Source: Chaetorhynchus papuensis (lineage: Eukaryota; Chordata; Aves; Passeriformes; Rhipiduridae). From it: DNA of 64,000 nt. The notes beneath the pieces were generated by a model. It did no database searches. It saw nothing but the letters and a program-made list of their open reading frames with translations, and had not been told where the DNA came from. The position numbers and the translations under genes are program-made. Below, in pieces: positions 12,606 through 24,734 of this stretch. The stretch is taken from assembly GCA_013396525.1 (NCBI GenBank), contig VWYX01000407.1:114158-178157 (forward strand). Direction: 5' to 3'. The first letter of the stretch is position 1, and each line of letters opens with the position of its first letter.

Positions 12606-15600
12606 TTTGGTAGCACTTTTGGCATATGATCACTTGGAACAGTGACTTACTTATAGCAGAACTTGAAACAAACCACAATTTATAACAAGCTTTACATTTG
12701 TAATAACACTTAAAAATAATTCTCAGATCATTTTTGTTTAATTTTACTTATTTCCTAAGCAAGAAACATAAAGAAAACTGCCACTATGGTATCTTTGTTT
12801 GTTCAAAGTTTGTTTCAGAGAGAAAAAGCATTGTCCCTTAACACAGTGTATCTTTTTAAATCACTAAGGTTGAAGTTACCTATCTCCAAAACTGCACTAA
12901 ACAGCCAGGTACAAGAGCTGTATTAGCTACTTTTCTTATAAGAAGAGCCTAGAAGAATATATAGTCTATCTTTAAATGGCAAATGTCTTACTGGCAGTGA
13001 AATGGTCACTGTATAAAAGCATAGCAGAACTCAGAACCTGAACATGAATGATTTTATACTTCATAGCTTTTCCAATATTCTCCAGCCTGCCCAGAAGTGT
13101 GAAGTTTCTGGTGGAATTGGGGCATTAATTTTGTGGTGAACCTTTTTGTATGATCTAATAGTTCATAAACCTCTAGTAAGCACAGGTAGGTTACTTAGGT
13201 TACAAAAAAGAACACTTCACAGAGCTGTCATGCATCAGCACATCAGCAGTAAAAGGAAGACTGTCGATAAAGACGTAGAAGAAACCTTGCTGCACAAAAA
13301 AAAAGGTGGCACTAGTTGAATGCATAAGATAATGTGATTCTGCTTAGAAATTATACAGAACATTTACTTCTACTAAATAATCTCTGTATTCTAATCAATA
13401 AATTAGACAAAAAACATTAAAAATAAATTCATCTCTTCAAATATAGTCTACAAATTGAATAACAATTCCAATATAGAAATGTGTCATTTATAAAACATTT
13501 TCAAAAAATTTAATATATCCAGGTTACCTTTGCAGATTGTAATGCATACAAAGGACTCTAGTATGGGATAATTCATTTTTAAATATAGTCTTTCTTAATT
13601 TATAAACTATTTACTGGAATTACTAGGAATTGGAGTGCTGACAAAGAGGAAGATAAGTGACATTTTTCATGCAGATGCAAGCTCGCATCCCTATTGGGAG
13701 TACAATGCTAAAACCAGGCTGATCAGTCTTTGTATAAAGTATTTTTCTGAAGACAACAAAACATCTCATTGATCCTGCAACACTTCAAAGGGCAGTAACA
13801 TACAGATCATTAAATCAAAAGAAAGAGGAGGAAAATTATCTCAGATTTATACTGTGGTAGGAACATCTTTTAAATTGCTGCTTCTGTCCTACCTCTATTA
13901 AGCACTTTGACTTCCTTCACTCAAGACGAAGGCAACAGATTCACAACTAGCCAATTACCCTTAAAACCACAAAAATCTAGAAGGAAACAAGTAACAATAA
14001 AGCGTAAATTGCAGAGATAGCATTAATTGTGTATTCTTACACGCACCTTTCAAATGCCAAGAGCTTTGGAGCAACAGTTTTTCCCTGTTTCCTCAAACTA
14101 AAGTATTGTTTTAGCTGCCTCTTGTACCCTGACAGTGGATTTAACCTACCAAATTAACTCAGGTGTTATGTTGTTACCTCAGTGTTGCTTGCCTTTGAAG
14201 AAAAACAACTTGGTGCACAGCTTGTACATTCCAAAAATACATCTTAACATCCCTATGTTATAAAATCAGGGCCCAAAGAGTAAAATAGTTATTGTTTCCT
14301 CACACACAGAGGAAGTTATTTTAGTTCACAGCACCTTATTTTCAGTGGACAGGATGTAGAAGAATAATTTACTGGTGAATCACATCTCTGGTTGAGTATT
14401 TCACTCCGCAGAGCAGGACATACAGTATTTCATAAAGCACAAATGATTGGATGTTTCAGAACAGAGTTCTGAGGCTGCTCAAAATTATTTTGGGTACTTT
14501 CAATAAATAATTCTCCTATTCCATGGCAACAGAAAAAAAATGATGGCTTAAAATCAGTTTTGCACAGCCTCTTGCTCCAGCTCAGCCAGAACACAGTATT
14601 AGAATTTAAATTCCTTGTTTGTACTAAGGAGTGAGAAGGTCGTAATTTGTCGATTAGTTAAGAGATCAGGACAAGATTTAAAGGTAGTGCATGCTAGATT
14701 AAGTTCAATTTGAAAACTAGATAGGGAAGTAGTCATATGACAATTTCTGACACATTGGCAACTGAATGTAATTTTTCCAAACAAAATTTACTGAAAAGTG
14801 AAGAAAGATAACAATTTTGGTATTGTGCCAAGTTGCTTTTACAGTGGATATTTGGGGGATCTTTCTTGCAGGCACATATGTTGTAAGTGTTGCATTTATA
14901 TTGTTATTTTTTTCAAAATATTTTCCTTGTTAAATTTGAAATTTTTTTTCTGCTGTCTGTCATGGAAAATTTACACACACCAGGGGATGTTTTTCAAGTC
15001 CTTCTAAATTTGGATCATTCCACCAATTAGATTATGCAAAATACCTTAATTTAAAACTAAAATTCCATAATTCACAAAGTCCAAATTTCCATAAATGCAA
15101 ATCTCATCTGAGCTCTTAGTTGTACCAGTCTTTATATAGCTTTTAACTGTCCTTCATTTAATCTACTGTTTTTAAAAAAAGTGACAGAAACAATGGTCTT
15201 CATTCCAGATTTCACCTGTAGTTTAGTAATGGTGTCATTATTCAGGCACAACAGATTATTAGTGTTCATTAAGTTTATACTACTGTGCATTGTTCTTTTA
15301 TTCCAGCTACCCAAGTGTGTTCTTTCACAAAATGAATTGTTTGGATTTTGTTAGTAATTTCTCAGCAAATAACTATAATATACTAATATTAATTTTTCAG
15401 CTAAAGGAAAGCTGGTTTATACTTGTCAGAGTTAAGAAAATCTGCTGTAATTATAACTCTGCCTTTGTAGTTAAGTGGATGTAGAACACCTACAGCTCCT
15501 CCCAATGATTTCATTGACAGCACAGTTCACAGTATTTTTTCACACATATTCAGAGGATTTCAAAACCAACCCAACCTCCTCTAGTATATTTTATTATATT

Positions 15601-17821
15601 TCCTGGAAAACAATGACAAGAAATTAGAAAAAAAACCCCAAATGTTCAAGGAAGCAATTTTTTCTGTTGAAATTATGGTATTATTTGTCATGCTTGTTCA
15701 CAGAAGCCAGGAGCTCATTTAAAATTGACAGTGTGGTTAAGTTCTATTATCACACCTATCTGAACTCTTCCAAACAAGCAGCCAAAGCTATTCAGTGCCT
15801 CCTCCCTTACTCAACATATTTAGATTAGATGTTATTCTACCATTCTCTTTATTTTAAACTTTCCACTTTCTACTCTAATAACACTCCCTGGTTAATGCTT
15901 TATTATGAACAAAAATGTCTACTTATGGTAATTTTATTTAAATTACCGATGCCGCAAAATTTTTACACTAGTTTCAAAATAATTTAATAATTTCAATATT
16001 AGAAGGAATATCTCTGCAGGATGTCTGATGACTTTGGGGAGATTGAAGCACTCAGTACAATACATCTTACGTGACTTTCCATCTGAAGAGCTGCTCTGGA
16101 TATTTGTAGCTTATAGAGCTGACAGTTTAGGCTATTCAAGTGACCTTAGCTTCTGCATCTCCAATACATTCTTACTCTGCATAAAGGTACCTTGTGACAA
16201 ATACTGCCTGTTAATACTATAACAGGATTTGATCATCATCAGTATTGTTGCTCAAATGTGTTAGAAAGTTACAGAAATGTTACCTCAGATTCTAAGATCT
16301 AAGAAAAAATTTACAGAAAACCTGGATTTTTTGTTGATTTTTTTTTTTCCCAGAATACCAATACCATTTTCATGGAATGTGTTTTTGGTACGCAATTATT
16401 TACCATTTTAAAGGACCAGTTTGTTTGTTTGTTTAACTTAATACCTCCAAGATCATTTTTCTCCACAATTCAGTGTTTCTTTTCATAGGTAGGGTTGAAC
16501 AGACACATCTTAAGACTTCACTGAAGTACTGTTCAGTTTACTGAATGAGTACACAGTACATTTCTGGCATGCATATTCAAGCATATCAAATTATAAGATA
16601 CTTTCTATAAATACTTATATGGGTAATTTTAAAATCTGCTTCCCAGACATGAAAACAATCATTTCAGTATGTGCAAAACCCAAATTCAGAAAAGAAATAA
16701 ACATGGATGCAATGAATTGGTTTCAGAACTGGAATGCATATTCATCAACATATTTTACAATATTCAAACATCCTACCATTAATCTCCACATTGATGAGCT
16801 GTCAGTCTGTTTAAGATCTGTAATCATAAACCCACTTATTTACATAGATGGTAACTTATGCAGTCTAAGTCTATGACAGCTCCTTCATTTGCATATTTCC
16901 AACACTGAATTTAACAGCAATACATTGAGAAATACAGTAAAATTAACAAGGCTCCAATTTTCTTTAAACCCTTTTTTTTTAAACATTTTTGAATCAGGAG
17001 AGTTGGACTCTAACAGTCCACATCCAAAAAATCCACAAGTTTGCTGGTAGACAACTGTCTTGCTTAGATCCTCACATCTCTAGTGGCTGTACTATCTAGT
17101 TTGAACACCCAGAGAATAAACAACAAAAAAAGCCCCTCACACAAAGTGAAGGATGACACAGACATGTAAGTTTAATGGGTGAGATAAGTAAATTTTATTA
17201 GAGTTTCTCCCCTAACTAATAACTTGCCAGATTATTGGTAAACTCAAGCCCAACAGAACTATTCTGAATGAGTACTTTCAATGGTAGAACATTTGGATTC
17301 TCATTATTAGCAATTACAATGGCTTATTTATTACCCAAAAAGCTCAGCAAATGTCAAGCAACAAATAAATAGCTTCACTGCAGTCAGTATCATTAAACTT
17401 TAAAAATTTATGTAATCAGTGGGAAATATATGAGGGAAAATCACCAAAACAGCAATGCTCCAACCTTGCAGAAACAAGATTTAGTATTGAATTTTTGCAT
17501 GCTGTTGAAGAATGCCTACACGCCCCTTTTCCAAGCTATATTCCTTCCAAGGAACAGACATGATAATAAATGAAAGTGACTCATAAGTTTAATTACTTAG
17601 CAAATTGTCTCAATAATTATGTAGCAAATATTCTTTCAATCTTGCTCCTAGGCAAACCACTACAAGAGGAATACAGTCTGAGCATGAGAAGAAACCTGTG
17701 ATCAACTACATTTTGAAGAAGCTGTTCAAAAGGCTTCATCAGCTTGAGCCCTGCTGCCTGCTTGGAGAGAGCAACATAAATAATCAGGAGTAATCTTTTC
17801 CTCAGGTCACCAGCCTTTGTG
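12606..17821. other. AT-rich stretch without a recognised gene
   Basis: About 5 kb of AT-rich sequence with no known repeat or coding signature that I can see. Open frames reach about 85 codons (16619-16876) and look random. Possible retroviral internal sequence right of 12605 was looked for and not seen. Confidence 0.65.
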
Positions 17822-17926
17822 CATTTATTACTAACAGAATCAGAGGAGGAGAGTGAGAAGTAAAATTAGTCCTTAAAACACCTTTTCCCCCCAGCCCCTC
17901 CCTTCTTCCCACAGACAGCGCAGGGA
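17822..17926 (-). mobile_element. LTR fragment, inverted relative to the 18835-20018 LTR
   Basis: The reverse complement of this segment matches the polyadenylation region of the solo LTR at about 19745-19843 at roughly nine positions in ten by eye. The shared block runs from the stretch equivalent to 'ctgttagtaataaat' back through 'aaaaggtgttttaag' to the 'gggaaggagg...gggctggg' segment. Only about 100 bp is left and both ends break off in unrelated sequence, so this is a truncated second copy of the family on the minus strand. A minus-strand open frame (17802-18158) crosses it and has no coding meaning. Confidence 0.8.
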
Positions 17927-18829
17927 GACAGGGTGAGGAAGACAGATCTCGTTTGGGTGGTTTGTTGCATTTGAAATTTAAAAAACCAAGCAGTGCAAGC
18001 CTTGGATAACAACTTGAAAAAGTAGGGAGGAGGAAGTGTGATAAACAGCCAGATATGGAATCAATCACTGTATTTCTTAGAGTGCTCCACTTGAACAAGT
18101 CAAAGAGTACTACTAGATGCATCAGATTCAGGAGAAACACTGAAAACAATTTTTTCACAGAATGGTAGGGATTGTCTGCCAGTAGAGAAAGCCCAGTATC
18201 TGAAGTTTAATATTTGAAGAGATATACTTTTAAGAACAATTTGGTTGGTTTTTTTCCAGGGTTGACACTTCAGTAATGGCATTCCAAGTATTTTCACTAT
18301 ACTTCTCCCTTTTATGAAATCCTGCCATGTCCTGGATCTTAGTGTGGTCTTGTGCCAATGAGTACCACAGATTAATTCATAACCACTCAGGAAAAACTCC
18401 AGTGCAGAATACAGAGCTTATACCTCAAGAACCACCAACACAAGCTCCAGCTAGGACTGAAACTACCTAAAATGGAAAGATATTTTTACAAAGACAAGAC
18501 TTAAATTTCTCTGAATTTCAAGGACAGGATAGACTAACACTAAAAGTACTTTCCTCTATGGTCAAAACTCACCAGAGAACACTTGAATAATAGTCTGGTC
18601 TTCTCGTTTTTGGGAAGGTCACATTTTGAGTTGCATTCTTACCATCAAATGCAGTATTAAATCTAAGTATGTTAACAGAAAGTACATTTTCTCTCTGCTT
18701 CCAGTGATAGAAATAACTATTAATAAAAATGCTTTCATTAATTATTTTACCAAGAGTTAACATTACTTATGCTTACATTAAAATATTATTGATTCAAAAG
18801 TATGTGCTTGCACTTACTAAGAGGAGTAA
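17927..18829. other. AT-rich spacer between two LTR copies
   Basis: About 0.9 kb of AT-rich sequence separates the inverted LTR fragment from the solo LTR. I see no gene or repeat in it. Confidence 0.65.
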
Positions 18830-19212
18830 CTATTTGTATTGGTTTTGCACAGCCTGGCTTTTGGTAGCAAGGGGGGCCACAGAGGTGGCTCCTGTGAGAA
18901 CCTGCTGGAAGCTTTCACCATGTCCAGCAGAGCCAATGGCTCTGAAGATGGACACGCTGCTGGCCAAACCTGGGCCAATGAGAGAGGTTGGTGATGCCTC
19001 TGTCATGACATATTAGGGAAGAAAATCAAAACAAAGGACACAAAGTTTTTTCTTCTAGTCAGAGAAGAGGAGGAGGTGAGAACATGTGAGGGAGAACAAC
19101 ATGGCAACACCAAGGTCAGTGGAGAAGGAGGGTGAGGAGGAGCTCCAGGCACCAGAGCCGAGATGCCTCTGCAGGCCATGGTGCAGACCATGGTGAAGCA
19201 GCTGTGCCCCCG

Positions 19213-19385
19213 CAGCCCATGGGGAACCACGGGGGATGCAGAGATCCAGCTGCAGCCCGTGGGGATCCACGGGGGATGCAGAGATCCAGCTGCAGCCCGT
19301 GGGGATCCACGGGGGATGCAGAGATTCAGCCGCAGCCCATGGGGATCCATGGGGGATGCAGAGATCCACCCACAGCCCATGGGGG
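19213..19385 (+). repeat. 40-bp minisatellite inside the LTR, 4 copies plus a partial fifth
   Basis: Copies start at 19213, 19253, 19293 and 19333 (the 'cagcccrtgg' phase), and a partial fifth starts at 19373. Copies two and three are almost identical; the outer copies differ at a few bases. Because 40 is not a multiple of three and the unit lacks stops in most frames, the array opens long frames on both strands (for example 19132-19860 plus and 19055-19627 minus). These frames give 40-base-periodic peptides, are not gene evidence, and the longest plus frame starts with GTG, not ATG. Copy number may vary between individuals. Confidence 0.95.
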
Positions 19386-19836
19386 AGGTGGCCAGGCCGG
19401 AGTGGGTGGATGCCTGGAGGAGGCTGTGATCCAGTGGGAGACCTGGTGGAGAGAGAGGGCCCTGCTTCCAGGCTGGAGCAGCCTGTCCTTGGAGGACTGC
19501 ACCCCGTGGAAGAGAGACCCGTGGCACAGCAGTTTGGGAGGGCTGTGTGCCCGTGGGAGGGGCTCACGCTGCAGCAGGTGCGGTGTGGCTGCTTCTCTGA
19601 GAGTGGGCCCACGTCAGAGAGGTTCACAGAGAACTGTCTCCTGTGGGAGGGACCCCACGGCCTTACAGGGGAAGGACTCCTCTCCTAGACCAGTGGAAGA
19701 AAATCTCAGTGATGGACTGACCAAACCCTGTGCCCTGCCTCCCTGTGCTGTTGGTGGGAAGGAGGGAGGGGCTGGGAGGAAAAGGTGTTTTAAGGGCTTA
19801 TTTTACTTCTCACTATCCTCCTCTGATTCTGTTAGT

Positions 19837-19842
19837 AATAAA
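19837..19842 (+). promoter_or_regulatory. LTR polyadenylation signal AATAAA
   Basis: The AATAAA sits about 180 bp from the LTR's right end, before a TTGCAACCTT stretch and a T/G-rich tract, as expected for the R/U5 part of an LTR. Its reverse complement is kept in the inverted fragment at 17822-17926. Confidence 0.8.
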
Positions 19843-20023
19843 TTCACTTTGCAACCTTAAGTTGAGCCTGTATTGCCCTTGAAGTGTTTTCTCCTGGTCC
19901 TTATCTCAGCTCATGAACCTTTTGTTATTTTTTTTTCCCTCTCTTCTGCCCAGCTGTGGCAAGGGAGGATGAATGAGCTCGTGGGTGCCTGGCATTGGGC
20001 CAGCGTCAAACCATAACACTATT

Positions 20024-23000
20024 CCAAGCTTTTTATCTATAAAGATGATGCTGAAAATTTTTGCTGCACCAGAGAAGAAAAGGTGATTACATTTTGAGAA
20101 CTAATAATGTGCAGCTGCAAGCAACTAAAAAAAATTCTATTGATATTTATTGTTTGTTTTCTAGAGTTTTATATGTTCCTCAGTTCTTTTTCTAAACTGC
20201 AGTCTATTTACACCACCTTCTGAAAATATATACATGTAATTGGAAAGATAAAAGAATGGGGTGAGATTTTTCTTTCATGAAAGGTTTTCTCCTGTGTACA
20301 GTCTTAATTTTTCAACAGCAAATCTTAAGAAGAAATGCATTCAAAAATCCCCACAAGCTTTTTTTTAATTCGCATGTACACCTGTCTCTCCATATGTACA
20401 ACTACTGCAGCTCTAAAACTAAGCCTAGTCAGAACACTGTTTTAATGTCATCAAGTAAAAAAGACATCAGCAGAACTACCTGTTTGTATCAGTAGATGCT
20501 GTTTCCTGAGAGTACTTTCTGTGGAACAAATCCATCCAGTGCTCAAGTGAAAGGAAGGGCTATTTTTTATTTCAGAGGTTTGGGCCCTAGGAGAATAGAC
20601 TTGGCTTACACAAATGTGTAAGAGTGTTTATAGCCATTTGAGAGGACTAACCACACAGACAGGGGAAAAAAATACACTTTTCACCTAACACCTTTCACTT
20701 CACTGCTATGGGCCATCTGTTGCTATCCTGACCTGAAAGTGTCAAAAAGTTCAATATTTTAGTACTCTGGGCCTGAACTACTAAATATATTAAAGTAGAT
20801 ATTCTTGGGCAATTTAGTTTGTGTACCTCCTGATCCTAATACATGAAAGCAACAACACTGTCTCTATCACTTTAAGCACAAAGAACTATGTTCTCAGATC
20901 CCAGTGCCTCACAGTCATTCATATGTGTCATTTTTCATTTCTTTTAAAAAAGGCATGGCTCTTTTGGTCCATACCACTGTTCAGGTCTTGCAAAGAACAC
21001 CCTCCAACAGGGATAAACTGGATAATTTGAGCTGGGCGGCTTCAGTATCATGGCTAAAAGCACATTGAAAGGAAACAGCCAAAATCCAACGCTCTCTCAG
21101 GCTGGGTATAATACATGCGTGCTGTTCATCTTTAGTGTACACAGATGTACTTCCAGTTTTACCAATGTATAAAATAAGTCCTGTAATTTAATATTACAAT
21201 TAACTATAATTAATTATACATACAGATTATCAGATCTTTTTTCTCATAGACGAATTAGAAAAACAGATTTGAAGATTAGACCAAGCTTGATGTACTAAGA
21301 GTATTGCAGCCTCCCTTTTCCTATCCAAATTCACAATTCACCTTGAGGAAAAGGTTTTTTTAAAGAAATGTGTGATGAGTCCTTCTTTCTGTGTTCCTTC
21401 AGTTGAATCCATTCATTTTTCTGATTTTTCCTAATTTCCATTTTGTAAAATTTTATCACTATATTACATATACGCTGAACACCCATTATACAGAGAGATC
21501 CTTATAGACCTTATAGAAATCTCTACAGAAATGTTTGTACCCAGCAAGCACACGTTAATGCCTACTTTTATATTCAGCATGCACTTGAGGGAAGTAGCTA
21601 AACTGGTTTGATTTCATCCATGTAGGACATCACATATGCTGACATAAGTACAACTTGAGTGATACAGAGCGGTTAATCAGAAAAAATAAATAAAGAGTAG
21701 GCTTTTTGTTTATTACTCCATAAACTCAGGGAATTTAAAACTTCCTTGTAAAAATTTAACAAGACTTTCTGTACTCGTAGCATACGGAAGCATTACCAGA
21801 AAATGCAGAACCTCCTGATGGAAGTAAAGGTCAAGGCTCACTTCCATTCATCTTGAACACTGTGCCAAGTTCTCTATATACCATAATTCATCAAATAATC
21901 TAATTAACTTGTTTAAAATTATAATTAAGTTAGGCATGCTTAAGGTCATGCAATTACAGGACTGTGAAGAGAGTTTTACACCAACAAAGCAGCTGCAATC
22001 CAAATGACAAATCACACATTCTCTAATAATTCTCCATTTCCAGACAGCTATTAATAATGTTTTCTTATAACCAAGTTAAAAGGGAATTTTGTTGCTTTGC
22101 AAGCTCTGTCTGTTCAGAAGTATCAAATATCAAAATTATTAACTCAGGACAAGGCTTCTTGATTGGAATTTGGAATCATCATATCCCAAAATCTTAAACA
22201 GTGTCATGAGGCATTGCTGTTTCCATTTCCTGCTTCACTGCTGAATTCACAGTGATTCTGTGTGCTTTTTTTGTTTTGAGGGTTTTTTGGTTGGTTGATT
22301 GGTTGGGGTTTTGGGGGGGTTTTTTTGTGTGTGTGTGTATTTATCTTTGTTTTTTCTTGGTTTTCCTTCTGGTTAATCTTTTAAATTATCCATTTCTCAC
22401 AATGTGAGAGGACATATATTTGTTAGACTTTATGTTTTTAGGATGTAGCCTCAAAAGAAGTGAAGGAAAAACTCCCAGATTATCTAATGAAGATATATAA
22501 AAATCTGCCCAGCCCCTGAGCTGTATAAGTTCACCAATATATGATCCTTTATCCATGGTGAAGATGTGCTGCAGTTCCTAAAAGGGAATGAGATGAGTAG
22601 CATGAAACTGTTTTGCTGTATTATTTTAGGCAGAGTCAGCCAAGCTGAGGCATGGCAAGACCAGAACAAGCAGACCATCTGACAGCAAGGGCACTGCTGT
22701 GTCCAGAAACCCGTGTTCATACAGGCTGCCTCAGAAATAAACAGAGCAGAAAGAATGAGTGTATGGTAGCAGTAAGAGTGTTGAGCTCAATTTCGCCTGT
22801 ATATGATTGCCAAAAAAGTTGGGTTTGCCTGATTGCTTCTGCTAATCATCAGAAAATATTTTTTTAATTTTAGTAAAGTGTATCTATCTCCTTCATCTGT
22901 CCTGTGCTTTGCCATAATGTCAGACAGAAACATGGAGACACAGTCACCCAGGAGGAAAAGGAAAGAGTCTTCCATGTAGGAAGTTCCAATGAAAGTGAGG

Positions 23001-23609
23001 AGTGTGGGTCTGAGAAGTTATCTTTGCATGCATCTTTCAGAAAGCTAGTACTAAATTCCCCATAAAATGATTTTGTGAAACACCTAGAGCAATCATCAAC
23101 ATCACCACGTATCACAAGTAATTTAAAGTTGTCCTTTTCTTTGTAGAATAATTATTTTTCGTATTTGTGGAGATTTTTTTCAAAAATAATTTGGTCTTGC
23201 ATTTTTAAAAGTAAGAAATAAAATTAATTTGATTAATTTGATTTATTTCAATGGTAAGGCGACCACAAAGGTTTAAGATGATTTTATATTAAACTCAAAC
23301 ACTAATATTAATGAGAAATTGACCAGAGTACAACCTACCAGTTAGAAAACATAAAAGATTTCTCTTTTTTTGCTGCATCAACCAGGAATACATTTACATC
23401 CGTGGGGTACCTCCCTTTAGATCAACTCATGCTTTTATTATGGTCTCTGTTGTAACAGCTAAGGTGCAGATTTCCAATAAATGAAAAAATGCCCCATATT
23501 AAAATTCTCGAATATCACAGCTCATGACACAATTTTGTTCACCCATAACTCTGTCCAGACTTCAATTTGACAATATTTTAGTCCAAGAAGTTCAGAACAC
23601 AAACCAGGG
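20024..23609. other. AT-rich stretch without a recognised gene
   Basis: About 3.6 kb with no identifiable coding or RNA feature. It holds a T/G-rich low-complexity tract (22267-22345). Open frames are under about 82 codons. Confidence 0.65.
22267..22345. repeat. T/G-rich low-complexity tract with (GT)n
   Basis: The tract is built of ggtt/ggtttt units, then a run of seven G, a T run and a short GT microsatellite (about 22326-22338). Its complement is an A/C-rich tract like those at 24633, 26062, 37621 and 51238. Several G runs could allow a G-quadruplex on the plus strand. Confidence 0.85.
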
Positions 23610-24191
23610 TGTTCTAGGGTAGAATTAATTGTCTTCACAGCAGGCGGTAGGGGGCTCTATTTTGGCTGAACACAGGGTTGATAATACAGAAACGTTCTTA
23701 TTATTGCTGAGCAGGGCTTACAGATAGCAAAGGCCTTTCTGCTTTTTATACTGTTATGCTGGCAAGGAAGTTGAGGGTTCATGGGAGTTTGGGAGGAGGC
23801 ACAACCAGGACAGGTGACCCCAACTGACCAAAGGGATGTTCCAGGCCATGTGACATCATGCTCAGTATATAAAGTGGGGGAAAGGAGGAGGAAGGGTGGG
23901 GGGGACATTTGGAGTGATGGTGTTTGTCTTCCCAAGTCACCGTTAGATGTGATGGGGCCCTGCTGTCCTGGAGACAGCTGAACACCTGCCTGCCCATGGG
24001 AAGCAGCAAATTAATTCCTTGTTTTACTTTGCTTGTGTGAGTGAATTTTGTTTTCCCTATTAAACTTCCTTTATCTCAAACAATGTGTTTTCTGTCTTTT
24101 ACCCTTCCTGTTCTCTCCCCGAACCTGCTGATGGGGAAGTGAGTGAGAGCCTGCACAGGACTTGGTTGCTGCCTGGAGTTAAACCATGGCA
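23610..24191 (+). mobile_element. Solo LTR of an endogenous retrovirus, second family, about 582 bp
   Basis: The element runs from TGTTCTAGGG to AAACCATGGCA on the plus strand. U3 holds a CRE/AP-1-like TGACATCA (23851-23858) and a strong TATA box (TATATAAA, 23866-23873). The R/U5 part holds ATTAAA (24059-24064), a T/C-rich tract and the 'ctggagttaaacca' end that I recognise from a common bird LTR family of probable class II (ERVK-like) type. Flanks show only an imperfect match (caggg before, gaggg after), so the target duplication is decayed or the edges are a few bases off. No internal viral genes adjoin it. The related 5' piece at 48648-48803 supports the left boundary. Confidence 0.85.
23866..23873 (+). 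promoter_or_regulatory. LTR TATA box
   Basis: A consensus TATATAAA sits in the LTR at the expected place, about 190 bp upstream of the ATTAAA signal. An intact solo LTR promoter could start lncRNA transcription to the right; this is an inference. Confidence 0.75.
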
Positions 24192-24632
24192 GAGGGTCAC
24201 TGAAATTCATCCTTTGCTGATGCCTCCTGAAATGGTCTTTGTCAGTAGAAAGCATTGTAAACTGATTCACACATGAATGAAGTCCAGAAGCAGCAAGCAA
24301 CTTGTATTAAAGAAATAGGTAAATTCTGTCCTTCTTGTTACTGGGACACCACACTACCTGCATGCCTACTTCAGTGAGAAGAAATACTGGCATCACTGAG
24401 GTATGTACTTCAGCAACAGCATATTTCTTTCAGTACTATGTAGTATTTTCAATACTGTTTTGTTCTTATCTCAGAAATCTTACATTAGTGTAACATGTAG
24501 TGTGCAGATGTTTCAAGCACAGATCATATGAGACACAATAAGCAGCTGCAGCATGTTGGGTGGTACTTGCAAAGGTAATGTCAGGCAAAGTGAGATTTCT
24601 GCATGAAGAAACTGCAGGAAGAGAGGAATAAT

Positions 24633-24734
24633 GCCAACCAACACAACAAATTTAAGGGAAACCCCAAACTACAACAGAACCACACAAAAACCAACAAAAT
24701 ACCCAACCAACCAAGCAAATGAAGAAAACCCCAC
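24633..24734. repeat. A/C-rich low-complexity tract
   Basis: The plus strand is almost free of G and T over about 100 bp, with aacc, aaaacc and acaac units (for example acccaaccaaccaagc). It resembles a decayed (AAC)n/(AACC)n simple repeat. Open frames through it give Thr/Asn/Pro-rich peptides with no meaning. Confidence 0.8.

Larger units (their letters stand above)
18835..20018 (+). mobile_element. Solo LTR of an endogenous retrovirus, 1,184 bp, 5-bp target-site duplication
   Basis: The element begins TGTATTGG and ends CCATAACA, giving the TG..CA ends of an LTR. It is bordered by perfect CTATT direct repeats (18830-18834 and 20019-20023). A 5-bp duplication fits ERVL-type integration. Inside, in order, are two CCAAT boxes (18933-18937, 18975-18979), a weak TATA-like catatta (19009-19015), a GC-rich middle with a 40-bp tandem repeat (19213-19385), and AATAAA (19837-19842) followed by a GT/T-rich tract. 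I recognise the body (the 'tttgcacagcctgg' start, the repeated 'cagcccgtgggg' blocks and the 'ggcattgggccagcgtcaa' end) as a family widespread in bird genomes. There is no internal viral sequence, so it is a solo LTR left by LTR-LTR recombination. Confidence 0.9.

Noticed and set aside
19003..19627. 174- and 190-codon minus-strand frames with repeated SLHPPW/LDLCIP-type peptides
   Set aside because: They are translations of the same 40-bp repeat in antisense and not an independent gene.
19132..19860. 242-codon plus-strand open frame, the longest in the window
   Set aside because: It starts with GTG and runs through the 40-bp tandem repeat and GC-rich body of a solo LTR; competing frames are open on both strands, as expected from the repeat.
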